This document shows positions 25,760 through 34,237 of a DNA stretch of 64,000 nt, piece after piece (positions within the stretch are counted from its first letter, which is position 1; each line of letters opens with the position of its first letter). Source of the stretch: Collinsella ihumii (GTDB taxonomy: Bacteria; Actinomycetota; Coriobacteriia; Coriobacteriales; Coriobacteriaceae). The notes under the pieces were generated by a model that was given only the letters and a program-made list of their open reading frames with translations, did not search any database and had not been told where the DNA came from. Where the stretch lies: positions 336,090 to 400,089 of the forward strand of contig NZ_FCOU01000012.1 in NCBI RefSeq assembly GCF_900046475.1, in the 5' to 3' direction. Both the position numbers and the translations under genes were made by a program.

Positions 25760-26410
25760 ATGAAGAAACAAGTCGAGAAGCGCGACGCTGCGGAAGCGGC
25801 CGGCGCCCAGGCGCGGACGCGCAAGAGCGCGGCGACGCGCGAGCGCATCATGGCGGCGGCGACCGAGCTCATGCTCGAGCACGGGGGCACCGGCTTTCAG
25901 ATCGGTGAGGTGTCGGAGCGCTGCGGCATGTCCAAGGGGTCGCTGTACTACTACTTCGCCGACAAGGGCGCGCTCGTGCAGGCGATCTTCGACCGCTCGA
26001 TGGACGGCCTTGTCGCCGACGTCGAGGCCGCGGTGGCGCACGCCCCGTCGGCGAGCGCGTCGATTTTGGGCCTGGTCGAGGCGGTGGCGCGCGCGGTCCG
26101 CCCGGGCAGCGCGCTCACGCTGGCGCTCGCCCATGGCATCTGGGACGTGGAGCACGAGGTCCTGCCGCACATCAAGGAGCATCTCGACCGCATCATCGCC
26201 GTGCTGGAGGCCCAGCTGGAGCGCGCCAAGGGGGAGGGGATAGTGCGCCCGGGCGCCAACAGCCACCTGGTGGCGGTCGCCATCATCGGCGCCTTTGCGA
26301 TCACGGAGTACGCGGGCGAGGTCGTCGACGAAAACGACGATCCCGAGGCCTTCGTCCACGGCGTGCTCGACGTCGTCTTCCACGGCATCGGCGCGGACGG
26401 GCAGCACTGA
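25760..26410 (+). CDS. TetR-family repressor
   Basis: 216 residues. The N-terminal helix-turn-helix is at ~20-65 (ATRERIMAAATELMLEHGG, FQIGEVSERCGMSKGSLYYYF, DKGALVQAIFD). The C-terminal ligand domain is helical and variable. The ATG at 25760 has AGAGG about 9 bases upstream. It is divergent from the two YhgE/Pip genes, the usual layout of a local repressor of an export system. The inducer is unknown. Confidence 0.92.
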   Translation: MKKQVEKRDAAEAAGAQARTRKSAATRERIMAAATELMLEHGGTGFQIGEVSERCGMSKGSLYYYFADKGALVQAIFDRSMDGLVADVEAAVAHAPSASASILGLVEAVARAVRPGSALTLALAHGIWDVEHEVLPHIKEHLDRIIAVLEAQLERAKGEGIVRPGANSHLVAVAIIGAFAITEYAGEVVDENDDPEAFVHGVLDVVFHGIGADGQH

Positions 26411-26459
26411 GCTGCTCATTAGATGGTTATTGGTTTATAAGGTGGTAAGGTGAAAGCTT

Positions 26460-26576
26460 ATGAAACGTTGTCTTTTAATTGCATTACTACTGCTCATAGC
26501 ATTTGCTTTTATCGTGCTATCCAATAGGTTCCTTCCAAGTACCCGGATTGGATGCTACCCGATAACCATCGGCTGA
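26460..26576 (+). CDS. Possible 38-residue hydrophobic peptide in AT-rich DNA
   Basis: ATG at 26460 with AAGGTG about 8 bases upstream. It begins MKRCLLIALLLLIAFAFIVL and continues SNRFLPSTRIGCYPITIG before TGA: positive N terminus, then a 16-residue hydrophobic stretch, like a signal peptide or small membrane peptide. Base composition is clearly lower in GC than neighbouring genes, suggesting transferred DNA. It may be a complete small protein or the start of a longer gene truncated by a frameshift; the next frame stays open for a further ~60 codons (PDNHRLTRATTAKSRDRLGS). I do not recognise either part. Confidence 0.4.
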   Translation: MKRCLLIALLLLIAFAFIVLSNRFLPSTRIGCYPITIG

Positions 26577-26786
26577 CGAGGGCAACCACTGCTAAAAGTC
26601 GTGACAGGTTGGGGAGTAAAGCAGCTTTCGCAATACAGCTCGCCATCAACAGCGGAAAGCATGGCAAAGGCTCTATAGCCTGCATGTTCATCGTCAATCG
26701 AGCGCGTCGATCGTCCGCTTTTGCGTCGAGTGCCCCGCGCGTGGCACGGTAAGATGTATTCACGTTCGCGATGGAAAGGGAGTTCC

Positions 26787-27077
26787 ATGGCAGATATCGA
26801 TCGGGTGTATCGACAGATCGCGCAGATTGCCGAGAGGGAGGGCGCGCAGCGGGTCATCTTGTTTGGATCCCGTGCGCGAGGGACCAATCTGCCCAAAAGC
26901 GACATCGATATCGCCGTCGAGGGCTGTCCCCATCCAGAAGCGTTCGAGGATGCCGTGCAAAACGACCTCTGGTCGTTGCTCATGGTGGACGTCGTCAATC
27001 TCGATGAGACGGTTTCGCCTGCTCTGCGCGCAGAGATCGAGCGGGACGGAAGGGTGCTGTATGAAAAAGCTCGATAA
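26787..27077 (+). CDS. MNT-type minimal nucleotidyltransferase
   Basis: 96 residues. The signature GSRARGTNLPKSDIDIAVEG (GS-x10-DxD) is at ~25-44, and a third carboxylate is in LLMVDVVNLDE. The family (HI0073/MntA) works with a HEPN partner; some pairs are type VII toxin-antitoxins in which MntA adenylylates HepT. SD AAAGGGAG. The next gene, a HEPN protein, overlaps it by 17 bases, so the two are translated together. The pair lies in an accessory stretch of lower GC. Confidence 0.9.
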   Translation: MADIDRVYRQIAQIAEREGAQRVILFGSRARGTNLPKSDIDIAVEGCPHPEAFEDAVQNDLWSLLMVDVVNLDETVSPALRAEIERDGRVLYEKAR

Positions 27078-27471
27078 CTACCGCTCGGCGCTCAGGGTGC
27101 TCGAGCAGGCTCCTCTCCAGGACCGGACCAATGAGTTTGTGCAAAGCGGCATCATCGGCAAGTTTTCCCTTCAGTTCGAGTTCGGCTGGAAGCTGCTCGG
27201 TGCACTGTTGACATACGAAGGGGATCAGGTCTCGGCGTCGGGCTCTCCCCGGGAGATCATCAAGCGTGCGTTTCGGTATTTCGACGGCATGGATGAAGAG
27301 GCATGGCTCTCCATGCTACGCAACCGAAACGACATGACACGCATCTACGATGCAGTGCGCGCCTCAGCGCTCGTGGAGCGCATCGTTGATGACTACATCC
27401 CCGTCTTCCAGCGGCTTGAGGCATTCGTGCTCGAGCGCTATGCATCCGGCGAGCTCGACGAGCTGGCCTGA
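27061..27471 (+). CDS. HEPN-type (HI0074 family) partner of MNT
   Basis: 136 residues, all-helical. KFSLQFEFGWKLLGALLTYEG and SPREIIKRAFR are typical of the HI0074 substrate-binding family. The usual HEPN RNase motif is R-x4-6-H; here the region reads LRNRNDMTRIYDA, with Arg where His is expected. By that it may lack RNase activity and act as a scaffold or AMP-acceptor, or be a decayed toxin. It overlaps the upstream nucleotidyltransferase gene. The toxin-antitoxin role is inference. Confidence 0.88.
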   Translation: MKKLDNYRSALRVLEQAPLQDRTNEFVQSGIIGKFSLQFEFGWKLLGALLTYEGDQVSASGSPREIIKRAFRYFDGMDEEAWLSMLRNRNDMTRIYDAVRASALVERIVDDYIPVFQRLEAFVLERYASGELDELA

Positions 27472-27571
27472 GGGAGCGTCTTCGCAGTTGCGCTGACGGT
27501 GCCGGATCATTGGCAGGCGCAGATTTTTATCAACGCCACCGAGAGCATGCCCAGAAGATGTACCCAGATAA

Positions 27572-27631
27572 CGGGCCCAGAACTGGCAGAGAAGAGCTCA
27601 AAGGAGGCTCTCACTGCAAGTTCTGGGCCCG
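27572..27631. repeat. Palindrome CGGGCCCAGAACT...AGTTCTGGGCCCG
   Basis: 13-base perfect arms with a further imperfect inner stem. It lies between the convergent HEPN and lipoprotein genes. No T tract directly follows, so it is either a bidirectional terminator-like structure or another repeat element. Confidence 0.7.
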
Positions 27632-27677
27632 CTTGGAGGGTGTTCAACACTTCGTCCGCCGGGGAGCAGGCACCCTG

Positions 27678-28559
27678 CTATCCCTCGCGCACGGTGAACA
27701 GGTAGCCTACCGTGCCCGCATCGAAGGTCGCCTCAAAGAAGTACCGGTATCCGGGTTCGATCGTGAACGCGTATGCCCCATCAGACGCAGTGACCTGCGC
27801 GTCCTCTCCGGGAAAGTTGATCGAGTTGGGGTCCGCAGCACCCGAGATGTCAGCTTCGCTCCAGCGGGTGACGTGGAGGTCGGAGGCGGGCACGTCGAAT
27901 GACACGGTGGCGTCGGTCGGACCGTCAACCTGCGCGTCGATAAGGTCGTCCGCCTTGACCTGAACCGGGTCGGCAACGTCCGCCGTCACGGTCACACCCT
28001 CGCCGTTCTCCTCGTAGCTCCAGGTGTAGCCGTTGGTTTGCGGCATGAGCGAGACGAGGGCCTGCTCGGTCCGGTACTCGACGGTCGCCTGCGCCGGCTC
28101 GGCGGGGTCGCGCTCCACGTTCAGCTCGGAGATCATATCCGCATACGGCTCGAGGTTTTCGGGTGCGCCCTCGTCGATGATCGCGATGGCGGTGATGCCG
28201 GGGTATTGTGCCGGATAGCTCTCCAGCATGATTCCGTTGCCGGTGACGCGCACGACGTTGCCGCTGGCGAGCGCATCCGCAGAGATCTCACTGGCGTCCG
28301 CGTCGACGATGCGCGCGGTATCGAGGCCGGGGTAGTAGGGCGACTCGGTGTCTTGGTCGATGAGCAGTATACTGCCGTCGTCGAGGAGGGCGACCAGCGC
28401 GGTGCTGGTAAACGATGCGGCCGCTTCACCGCTTCCCCGGTCGGTCTGCGTGTTTCCCGCAGCCGGAGACGACGACGGGGACGAGCAGCCCGCGTTGAAA
28501 GCAAGGCTTGCCGCAAGCGATGCCGTGGCGAACAGGGTGAGGCACGGATGCGTCTTCAT
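27678..28559 (-). CDS. Secreted lipoprotein, unknown function
   Basis: 293 residues. Lipoprotein signal: MKTHPCLTLFATASLAASLA, then the lipobox region FNAGC-SS near residue 24. A Ser/Pro-rich spacer follows. The mature part begins with a beta-rich domain (ALVALLDDGSILLIDQDTES, VVRVTGNGIMLESYPAQYPG). The C-terminal half looks immunoglobulin-like (YTWSYEENGEGVTVTADVAD, YRYFFEATFDAGTVGYLFTV). I do not recognise the family. It starts 13 bases after the esterase gene upstream, so the two are probably co-transcribed. Confidence 0.8.
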   Translation of the reverse strand: MKTHPCLTLFATASLAASLAFNAGCSSPSSSPAAGNTQTDRGSGEAAASFTSTALVALLDDGSILLIDQDTESPYYPGLDTARIVDADASEISADALASGNVVRVTGNGIMLESYPAQYPGITAIAIIDEGAPENLEPYADMISELNVERDPAEPAQATVEYRTEQALVSLMPQTNGYTWSYEENGEGVTVTADVADPVQVKADDLIDAQVDGPTDATVSFDVPASDLHVTRWSEADISGAADPNSINFPGEDAQVTASDGAYAFTIEPGYRYFFEATFDAGTVGYLFTVREG

Positions 28560-28572
28560 GGCCGGTCTCCTC

Positions 28573-29277
28573 TCAGTCGAGGTACATCGTATCATGCCCG
28601 TCGTCTTGTCTGCCGAGGAAGGAGTCGAGGGCGGATATGCCCGCCTCGAGGCGCTCCTGGTGATGTTGCATATGGTTGCCGGGCCCCATGGCGATGTCGA
28701 CGTCGCATCCATATGCGCGGCAGAGTTCCGCGCAGCGCTCCATGCGGGCCTGTACGCGTCGCATGATCGGGGCGCCCGAGCGCGGCTCCTTCTTGCCGAG
28801 CGAGAAGTACGCGTAGCGGCCCGCGCCGTTGAAGGGATGCCGCTCGAGGTCCTCAACCAGCCCTTCATACCACAGCGAGCCGGAGAGGCTCGCGCAGGCG
28901 ATAAGGCGCGCGTCGCGGCAAAACGTGTGGAAGGCGAACAGCCCGCCGAGGGAGTAGCCGCAGATGGCGAGCGCGCGGGGCCGGATGCCGTGGCGCCGCT
29001 CGAGGGCGGGGACGACGGAATCGAGCAGCTCGCGGAGCGTGCGGTCGCCGTGCCCCCCGAACGGGGCGTTGCCATCGCGCAGGCCCGGTGCCGGCCACGG
29101 GGTGAGGTTGTCGCCCCATGCCGCAATCGGAATGCGCGCGACCGAGGCGCGTCTGCCTTGCGCTGCCTCGGCGATGCCGAAGGGATGCTCCGGCAGGTCG
29201 ATGACGCAGATGAGGGGAGCGGTCGGTCCTTCGGCCCCTTGGAACACCTCGCATGTCTCAAGATCGATGCAGTCCAT
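28573..29277 (-). CDS. Alpha/beta-hydrolase esterase (IroE/Fes-like fold)
   Basis: 234 residues. The nucleophile elbow is CGYSLGGLFAFH (Ser ~115). An oxyanion/strand region precedes it (PLICVIDLPEHP) and the probable catalytic His is in GPGNHMQHHQERL. No signal peptide, so it is cytoplasmic. Overall it resembles small esterases of the enterochelin-esterase/putative esterase group; the substrate is unknown. The ATG at 29277 has GGAGG about 10 bases upstream. It lies in an operon with the lipoprotein gene and divergent from the TetM-like GTPase. Confidence 0.85.
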   Translation of the reverse strand: MDCIDLETCEVFQGAEGPTAPLICVIDLPEHPFGIAEAAQGRRASVARIPIAAWGDNLTPWPAPGLRDGNAPFGGHGDRTLRELLDSVVPALERRHGIRPRALAICGYSLGGLFAFHTFCRDARLIACASLSGSLWYEGLVEDLERHPFNGAGRYAYFSLGKKEPRSGAPIMRRVQARMERCAELCRAYGCDVDIAMGPGNHMQHHQERLEAGISALDSFLGRQDDGHDTMYLD

Positions 29278-29401
29278 GATGCACACCTCCTCATCCAGTA
29301 TACGAGGCACCCGGTCGTTTCGTTCCCGGCCCAAAAAGCACCAGCCCCTGCGCTTCGTGTGCGACAATGGTGAGCGCAGCAATCGGTTGGAGGAGGCGTG
29401 C

Positions 29402-31438
29402 ATGAAGCAGGCGGTGGTGGGGCTTTTGGCCCATGTCGATGCGGGCAAGACGACCCTTGCCGAGGCGATGCTGTTCGCCGCTGGCGCCATCCGCACGCGC
29501 GGGCGCGTCGACCACGGCGACGCCCATCTGGACACCGACGCCATGGAGCGCGAGCGCGGCATCACGATCTTCTCCAAGCAGGCGCACTTCGACCACGACG
29601 GTACGCACTACATGCTGCTCGACGCGCCGGGCCACGTCGATTTCTCCGCCGAGGCGGAGCGCACGCTGCAGGCGCTCGACTACGCGATCCTCGTCATCGG
29701 GGCGAACGACGGCGTGCAGGGCCATACCGAGACCATGTGGGATCTGCTGGAGCGCTACGGCGTGCCCACGGTCCTCTTCGTGAACAAGATCGACCTGGCC
29801 ACGGCCGATACCGAGGCGCTCATGCATCAGGTGCGCGCACGGCTTTCGGCTTCGTGTCTGGACGGGGTCGCGCTTGCCTGCGCGGCGGGGGTGCGCGTGC
29901 CGGAGGGCTGCGCGACGGACCCGGGCGCTCTGGAAGATGCCGCGGCGACCGACGAGGCGGCGCTCGACGAATACCTCGAGACCGAAACCCTGGCGCGCAC
30001 GACGGTGCGCCGCCTGGTGTCGGAACGGCGCGTGTTTCCCGTGCTGTTCGGTTCCGCGCTCAAGGGCGAAGGCGTCGAGGAGCTACTGTGTTGTCTCGAT
30101 GCGCTGGTCGACGAGCGGACCTGGCCCGACGAGTTCGCCGCGCGCGTGTACAAGGTGAGCCGCTCTCCCCGCGGCGAGCGGCTCGCATGGCTCAAGGTGA
30201 CCGGCGGGACGCTGCGCGCCAAGATGTTCGTATCGGGCACCGAGCGCGGCGAGGCGTGGGAGGAGAAGATCGACCAGGTCCGCATCTACCAGGCCGAAAC
30301 GTTCCAGACGGTCACTGAGGTCCCCGCCGGCCAGATCTGCGCGGTCACGGGGCTCACGCATGTGGTGCCCGGCAGCGCACTGGGCGCCGAGCCCGCGGGC
30401 ATGGCGCCGCAGCTCGCACCGGTCCTGTCCTATCAGGTGCTTCCCGGATCCAACGACGTGCACATCGTCGTGCGCGCCCTGCGCGAGCTCGCCGACGAGG
30501 ATCCGCTGCTGGGCGTGTCGTGGCAAGAGCACCTGCAGGAAGCGCACGTGCAGCTGATGGGCGCGGTCCAGCGCGAGGTCATCCAGCAGACGCTCTCCGA
30601 GCGCTTCGGGCTGGATGTCGAGTTCGGCCCGGGAGGCATCTTATATAAAGAGACCGTGACCGCGCCGGTCGAGGGCATCGGCCATTACGAGCCGCTGCGC
30701 CATTATGCCGAGGCGCACCTGCTGATCGAGCCGCTGCCGCGCGGCGCGGGCATCGAGGTGGGCACGAGGTGCTCGGAAGACGACCTCGACCGCAACTGGC
30801 AGCGCCTCATCCTCACGCACGTGCTGGAACGCGAGCATCTGGGGGTGCTCACCGGCTCGCCGATCGCCGACGTGCGCATCACGCTGCTCGCCGGCCGTGC
30901 GCACGCCAAGCATACCGAGGGCGGCGACTTCCGGCAGGCGACGTATCGCGCCATCCGGCACGCGCTGATGTGCGCGCGGGAGCAGGGCGCCTGCATGCTG
31001 CTGGAGCCGTGGTATCGGTTCCGCCTGACGGTACCTGCCGACAAGGTGGGCCGCGCGCTCGCCGATGTGCAGCGCATGGGCGCCGAGTTCGATGCACCGG
31101 AGATCGCGGGCGACACCGCGCAGCTTGTCGGCACGGTGCCCGCGTCCGAGATGCGCGAGTACGCGCTCGAGGTAAGCGGCTACACGGGCGGCATGGGGCG
31201 CTTGGCGCTCGAATACGCAGGGTACCGGGCGTGCCATGATGCCGAGCGCGTGAACGAGGAGGCTGCCTACGATCCGGAGGCCGATCTGCCCAACACGCCC
31301 GACTCGGTGTTTTGCAGCCACGGCGCGGGATACACGGTCAAGTGGTTCGATGTGGCCGAGCACGCGCATGTCGAGGTGGATCCCGCGCGCCTGCGCCCCT
31401 GGCGCGAGGCGGATGCGGCGTTCTTCTCGCGCGGGTAG
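29402..31438 (+). CDS. TetM/EF-G-like ribosome-protection GTPase, chromosomal type
   Basis: 678 residues. GTPase motifs: G1 LAHVDAGKTTLAEAM, G3 DAPGHVDFSAE, G4 FVNKIDLA. Domains II-V of the EF-G fold follow (QICAVTGLTHVVPGS; GPGGILYKETVTAP; VTGxMGRL-like VSGYTGGMGRLALEYAGY; tail CSHGAGYTVKWFD). The layout matches TetM/TetW ribosome-protection proteins. However, composition is native to this genome, and the sequence looks divergent from mobile tet genes, so tetracycline resistance cannot be assumed. A housekeeping ribosome-rescue role is equally possible. No leader peptide or mobile element is attached. Confidence 0.85.
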   Translation: MKQAVVGLLAHVDAGKTTLAEAMLFAAGAIRTRGRVDHGDAHLDTDAMERERGITIFSKQAHFDHDGTHYMLLDAPGHVDFSAEAERTLQALDYAILVIGANDGVQGHTETMWDLLERYGVPTVLFVNKIDLATADTEALMHQVRARLSASCLDGVALACAAGVRVPEGCATDPGALEDAAATDEAALDEYLETETLARTTVRRLVSERRVFPVLFGSALKGEGVEELLCCLDALVDERTWPDEFAARVYKVSRSPRGERLAWLKVTGGTLRAKMFVSGTERGEAWEEKIDQVRIYQAETFQTVTEVPAGQICAVTGLTHVVPGSALGAEPAGMAPQLAPVLSYQVLPGSNDVHIVVRALRELADEDPLLGVSWQEHLQEAHVQLMGAVQREVIQQTLSERFGLDVEFGPGGILYKETVTAPVEGIGHYEPLRHYAEAHLLIEPLPRGAGIEVGTRCSEDDLDRNWQRLILTHVLEREHLGVLTGSPIADVRITLLAGRAHAKHTEGGDFRQATYRAIRHALMCAREQGACMLLEPWYRFRLTVPADKVGRALADVQRMGAEFDAPEIAGDTAQLVGTVPASEMREYALEVSGYTGGMGRLALEYAGYRACHDAERVNEEAAYDPEADLPNTPDSVFCSHGAGYTVKWFDVAEHAHVEVDPARLRPWREADAAFFSRG

Positions 31439-31460
31439 CGGGGGATTGCGCGGGTTGTCA

Positions 31461-31739
31461 GCGGGTCTGCCGGGCGCGCCAGCCTGCCCGGATTTTGGCA
31501 TGTATAAAGCGCTGATAAACCTGCAGGTAGCGAGCATTCTCGTGCATAAAAATCAGGCCGAAGTAAAACCCATCAAGGACACAGGTTGAGTTTGGTGCGA
31601 TTTTTGAGTGCCTTTTCACCCTATGCGCCGTACCCCTCGACAAAACCGCAGGATTCAACTGGGCTTTTGTCGAGAGGTACGGCGCATGTGGGCAGAAGGC
31701 ACTCAAAAATCGCACCAAACTCGTATACATGGTTTTTGG
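31461..31739. repeat. 279-bp repeat, left copy, with 135-bp inverted-repeat core
   Basis: Near-identical to 33792-34070, which has the same length. The first ~125 bases are unstructured (GCGGGTCTGCCGGGCGCGCC, then GCATAAAAATCA). The core at 31588-31722 is a long hairpin: GAGTTTGGTGCGATTTTTGA outward and CCTCGACAAAA inward, around an ~18-base loop. A diverged relative lies at 47209-47343, also 135 bases. Non-coding; behaves like a MITE or REP-type element. Confidence 0.88.
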
Positions 31740-31975
31740 ACCCGCCCCAGAAAGGGGTCGGCATATTGAGGCAGCGGCTTTGCACCGGGCCGCCGGCATG
31801 AGTGGGCGGCCTGTCTGCGATTTTGTGTAAAGCCGGAGTGATATCTGCTATTTGGCACCGTGCTGTCCGGAAGCCTTTGCAACGCGAGCTCTACGGTGGG
31901 CTGTCGCCCTCCCAACGCGAACATCGGGTTTCAGCGCAGCGCGCATCCGTCCCGGATGGCAGGATGGCGAACGAA
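31740..31975. other. Intergenic stretch without a supported gene
   Basis: Between the 279-bp repeat and the DUF4143 ATPase stop. Short open frames exist in both directions, but none has an SD with a convincing start or a recognisable product. I see no terminator with a T tract. Confidence 0.5.
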
Positions 31976-33262
31976 TCAGCGCGACGCGGTTCCGACGCAT
32001 TCGGTAAGAAGGAACCTCCAAGCAGGGATGACCTCAATCAAGACCTCGTCCTGCTCGATGGTCTCTTCTTCCTCTTTGGTGACGATAACCAGCCGCTCGA
32101 TAGCGGTGTCTGCTTTGGCCAGCCGGACGAGATTGCCGATTTCACGGCCGCGCGCTTCCCCTGCGATTGAGTAGGCAACCTGGACCGCCAGCCGTGCCTC
32201 AGGCAGATAGAAGTCCACGTCGATGCCGGTTTTTGAAGACTTTGCATAGTGGAGGTCGGCCCCAAAGCGATCATAGAGGGCAACGGCTATCTCGTTTTCC
32301 AGAAGGGCTGTCTCACGGTCGACGATAAACAGGTTGAGCAGCCCGTTATCCGAGAAGTAGTACTTGGGGCTTCCCTCGCGCTCAACGAATTTCGCCGTGG
32401 CATTAGTGATTCTGAACAGGAGATACGCCTCTTGTGCATATTCGAGGTACGCTATCAACGTATCTTTCGAGATCGAGAATCCGATATTTTTCAAGGTGTT
32501 GTGGAGCGTCGAGAACGAAACCTCGGTGCGGACCACCTCGGCGATTTTCTTCATGAGCACACGGAGCGCGTCGACATTGCGCACGCTGTAGCGAGCTGCG
32601 ATATCTCCGAGAAGCACCTTCTGGTACACGTTTTCAACATATTCGCGAGGAGAGACGTAGCGCAGCGATTCGGGGAACCCGCCAAGTTGATAGAACGTGT
32701 CGAAATGGCGCGCGATGCGTCCGATTTCGCGCGTCGTGAAAAGGGCGGTTTCAGTGCGCGCCTGCTGCCTTGCATCAAGATACTCATCAAAGCGGTAGGG
32801 GGTTACGTGCAATGGAAAGAAGCGACCTCCCAGCGTCGAGGAAATCTGCCTGCTGAGCATCGTGGCGTTGCTGCCTGTGATGTAGACGCGCTCACCGGCG
32901 TCGGCGAGCCTGCGGGCAAACTTCTCCCAATGCGCGATGTTTTGGATCTCGTCGAAGAAGAAGTAGCCGCGCTCGTCGCTCAGCTCGTTTTGCACGAGCA
33001 GGATATCCTGAAAGTCTCTCGCTGAAAAATCTGCAAGCCGCTCATCTTCGAAGTTGATATAGATGATGCGCTCCCAAGCCACGCCATGAGCGACGAGGTC
33101 CTGCACCACGCTATACAGGAGCGTCGACTTTCCTGCACGGCGCAAACCGGTGATGACATAGTTTGCCTCGGGGTCGAGTTCGTATCTACGTGGAACGATG
33201 TGTGCGTTGCGGATGATTTCATGCTGATCGAAGATGATTCGCTTAAGTGCTGCGTGGTTCAT
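31976..33262 (-). CDS. AAA_14/DUF4143 ATPase
   Basis: 428 residues. N-terminal P-loop ATPase: Walker A GLRRAGKSTLLYSV (~residue 40), Walker B GYFFFDEIQN, sensor YITGSNATML. The C-terminal DUF4143 region has a restriction-endonuclease-like strand (GIDVDFYLPEARLAVQVAYS). Such ATPases are widespread and numerous in gut anaerobes and are of unknown role; some resemble phage- or stress-related AAA proteins. Two TCGA-type palindromes overlap the probable promoter upstream. GC is lower than average and the gene sits between 279-bp direct repeats beside the remains of a second family member, so it is accessory DNA. Confidence 0.9.
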   Translation of the reverse strand: MNHAALKRIIFDQHEIIRNAHIVPRRYELDPEANYVITGLRRAGKSTLLYSVVQDLVAHGVAWERIIYINFEDERLADFSARDFQDILLVQNELSDERGYFFFDEIQNIAHWEKFARRLADAGERVYITGSNATMLSRQISSTLGGRFFPLHVTPYRFDEYLDARQQARTETALFTTREIGRIARHFDTFYQLGGFPESLRYVSPREYVENVYQKVLLGDIAARYSVRNVDALRVLMKKIAEVVRTEVSFSTLHNTLKNIGFSISKDTLIAYLEYAQEAYLLFRITNATAKFVEREGSPKYYFSDNGLLNLFIVDRETALLENEIAVALYDRFGADLHYAKSSKTGIDVDFYLPEARLAVQVAYSIAGEARGREIGNLVRLAKADTAIERLVIVTKEEEETIEQDEVLIEVIPAWRFLLTECVGTASR

Positions 33263-33277
33263 ACGGCGTCATCCAAT

Positions 33278-33330
33278 CTGTCGAATATACTCGACAGAAT
33301 CATATACTTTTTGTCGAGTACATTCGACAA
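33278..33330 (-). promoter_or_regulatory. Promoter with two TGTCGA-N6-TCGACA palindromes
   Basis: CTGTCGAATATACTCGACAG at 33278-33297 and TTGTCGAGTACATTCGACAA at 33311-33330, centres 33 bases apart (about three helical turns). On the minus strand TTGTCG (33325-33330) and TATATG (33301-33306) form a plausible -35/-10 pair, so the palindromes flank and overlap the promoter of the ATPase gene. This is the layout of a repressor operator pair. Confidence 0.65.
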
Positions 33331-33389
33331 AAGAGAGCGTATTGCTGTGCGGACGGAACAGTTCGCGTTGAGTACGGCCCGCGGCCTTT

Positions 33390-33740
33390 TTAAGAGCGAC
33401 CGTCCTGCTCAAGGAGCCAGCCAAGCGCGTAGACCTGCTGGATGCCGTCGTGCGAGATGGGCCTGACGTCATCCAGGGTGATGAGATACTTCGGATGATT
33501 GTCTCGAACGGACTTCAGGGGGGCAGCTCGCGCTCGAGCGCGGCGGGATTGGCGACCGTTTCCGCGACCTAGTAGTGCACCATGCCGTTTGCCCCGTTGG
33601 CGATGAAGTCGATTTCGCCAGCAGGCGTCTTGTCAACGACGCGTTCGACCCTCGCCGACAGGGGGACGGCCGATCCGAGCCGGCGCATCGTCTCCCCGCG
33701 CCTGTCGCTGCGCACGAAGTGAGCTGCGCTCGCCGAGCAG
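33390..33740 (-). pseudogene. Remnant of a second DUF4143 ATPase (C-terminal end)
   Basis: The minus strand encodes VDKTPAGEIDFIANGANGMV, HY, an in-frame TAG, then VAETVANPAALERELPP. After a one-base frameshift it continues KSVRDNHPKYLITLDDV and HDGIQQVYALGWLLEQDGRS before TAA. This is the typical C-terminal end of DUF4143 ATPases (xxIDFVAx...YYQVAxTVxxxxxLxRELxPLxxIxDxxPKYLLTxD). The ATPase domain and start are missing. It is not a piece of the intact gene next door, whose C terminus differs. It ends near the right 279-bp repeat. Confidence 0.8.
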
Positions 33741-33791
33741 CTCGAAGCCCTGACCGGGGAGGCAATGCCCGCAAGACGGCGCGGACTGGCG

Positions 33792-34070
33792 GCGGGTCTG
33801 CCGGGCGCGCCAGCCCGCCCGGTTTTTGGCATGTATAAAGCGCTGATAAACCCACAGGTAGCGAGCACTCGCGTGCATAAAAATCAGCTCAAAGTAAAAC
33901 CCATCAAGGACACAGGTTGAGTTTGGTGCGATTTTTGAGTGCCTTTTCACCCTATGCGCCGTACCCCTCGACAAAACCGCAGGATTCAACTGGGCTTTTG
34001 TCGAGAGGTACGGCGCATGTGGGCAGAAGGCACTCAAAAATCGCACCAAACTCGTATACATGGTTTTTGG
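33792..34070. repeat. 279-bp repeat, right copy
   Basis: Same length and orientation as 31461-31739, differing at roughly ten positions near its left end. The 135-base hairpin core (33919-34053) is nearly identical. The pair brackets the DUF4143 ATPase gene and the ATPase remnant. Confidence 0.88.
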
Positions 34071-34237
34071 GTCGGACACCACGGCAGATGCTCGACGGAT
34101 CTCATGCCGGCGACCGATGCGGACTGAATCAACGATCGTTTCCCGAGGCGAGTGCACCCAGCTGAAAGACGCGGAGCTTTCGCAGGCGCCCCACCACCCA
34201 CTCCATTCAACTAAAACATTTCCAGCACTTTTCCAAA

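Noticed and set aside
27508..27677. Short open frames near the palindrome at 27572
   Set aside because: They are created by the inverted repeat; no SD or recognisable product.
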